Shown one piece after another: positions 24,982-25,280 of a stretch of 25,280 bases of DNA (positions are counted from its first letter, which is position 1; every line of letters starts with the position of its first letter). This DNA comes from Candidatus Rifleibacteriota bacterium. Lineage in GTDB: Bacteria > Riflebacteria > Ozemobacteria > Ozemobacterales > Ozemobacteraceae. The translations under genes and the position numbers were made by a program. A model generated the notes under the pieces. It made no database searches and was not told where the DNA came from. It was given only the letters and a program-made list of their open reading frames with translations. The DNA is taken from NCBI GenBank assembly GCA_029565415.1, contig JAKQOH010000193.1, forward strand, positions 1 through 25,280, given 5' to 3'.

Positions 24982-24990
24982 TGATACATT
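24982..24990 (+). promoter_or_regulatory. Possible ssrA promoter
   Basis: TGATACATT resembles an extended -10 (TGn then TACATT) about 79 bp before the tmRNA 5' end. The -35 region is only T-rich (24962-24967). The 188-bp spacer from 24881 otherwise shows no clear terminator or gene. Confidence 0.33.
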
Positions 24991-25068
24991 TATGGGTAGG
25001 GACGGTTGCCAGCCTGCAGCCGGGTTCGCCGAGGCGGACCGCCCATCGTTCTTTGGACTGCCCTTCCC

Positions 25069-25280
25069 GGGGGTGACCTGGTTTCGACGGGGAGTGCGAT
25101 CGATCGCTTGCCATTCGAGGTTGGTCGAACGGCCTCGTTAAAATTCGACCGCAAAAACAAAGGCCAACGAAAACGTTGCGCTCGCGGCCTAATTAGGCTG
25201 CGCGGTTCCCGGTAGATTCCGCCGGTAAGCTACCGAAGAACCGTCGAATAAACTGGCTGGGAGTGGCGTGGGGCCCCTGG
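25069..25280 (+). ncRNA. ssrA: Transfer-messenger RNA (tmRNA), 5' part
   Basis: The conserved 5' end GGGGGTGACCTGGTTTCGACGGG identifies tmRNA, which rescues stalled ribosomes and tags the unfinished protein for degradation. The 5' GGGGG strand and the D-loop-like segment are present, then a pseudoknot region, the tag reading frame (25151-25192), a GGCCTAATTAGGC stem around its stop codon, and further pseudoknot sequence to the window end. The 3' tRNA-like half, T arm and CCA end lie outside the window. The 5' boundary is placed from the acceptor G-run and could be off by a base or two. Confidence 0.93.
25151..25192 (+). other. tmRNA tag reading frame
   Basis: Reading from the resume codon GCA gives AKTKANENVALAA and then TAA. 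The ANENVALAA end matches the general tag pattern recognised by ClpXP-type proteases (final ALAA). The first Ala comes from the tRNA-like resume codon context. The tag is 13 codons long including the resume codon. Confidence 0.85.

Overview
This window is GC-rich bacterial chromosome (strong G/C preference at third codon positions, many SD-type ribosome binding sites, sigma-70-like promoters). It holds housekeeping and signalling genes: glycogen branching enzyme, asparagine synthetase, thioredoxin, LexA and tmRNA. I saw no phage, integrase, insertion sequence or CRISPR array. The mix (FHA/GAF/GGDEF, SpoIIE-type phosphatase with HAMP, ECF sigma and anti-sigma, BvgS-like hybrid kinase, secreted beta-propellers) suggests a Gram-negative-type, environmentally responsive bacterium from a poorly sampled phylum. 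Candidatus Riflebacteria/Ozemobacteria-like genomes are one possibility, but this is a guess from gene style, not from a marker gene.

Layout. (1) 1-5100: a nucleotide-sugar dehydrogenase (wecC-like, cut by the window edge) lies 7 bp downstream of glgB on the minus strand. A class II asparagine synthetase diverges from glgB on the plus strand. A perfect 12-bp-stem hairpin separates asnB from the convergent trxA. (2) 5116-14864: a minus-strand run reading, in transcription order, FHA-GAF-GGDEF protein, coiled-coil/DUF2325 protein, membrane SpoIIE phosphatase, ECF sigma factor, long membrane anti-sigma factor, an unrecognised membrane-anchored protein, DUF2892 protein, DUF6132-like protein and thioredoxin. 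Several junctions are ATGA overlaps or gaps under 20 bp. A hairpin before the unrecognised protein can hide its ribosome binding site, and trxA has its own promoter. (3) 15009-18097: four minus-strand genes: a secreted six-bladed-propeller-type protein, a secreted coiled-coil protein with an NlpC/P60- or CHAP-like Cys/His domain, a small coiled-coil protein, and lexA. (4) 18098-18500: a 403-bp gene-free stretch with the lexA promoter, a possible direct-repeat LexA operator (three RTTC units at exact 11-bp period), two AGAACA-type palindromes, a REP doublet (REPIN-like) and degenerate TTCGTG repeats. (5) 18501-24880: plus-strand SH3 protein, Cys-containing propeller protein overlapping it by 4 bp, and a hybrid histidine kinase. 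(6) 25069-end: the 5' part of tmRNA, including its full tag.

How the genes may work together (inference): region 2 looks like one layered signalling unit in which a phosphothreonine-reading FHA/GGDEF protein, a PP2C-type phosphatase and an ECF sigma/anti-sigma pair are expressed together, feeding a small membrane redox module. Region 3 pairs the SOS repressor with a small envelope-type protein on one transcript.
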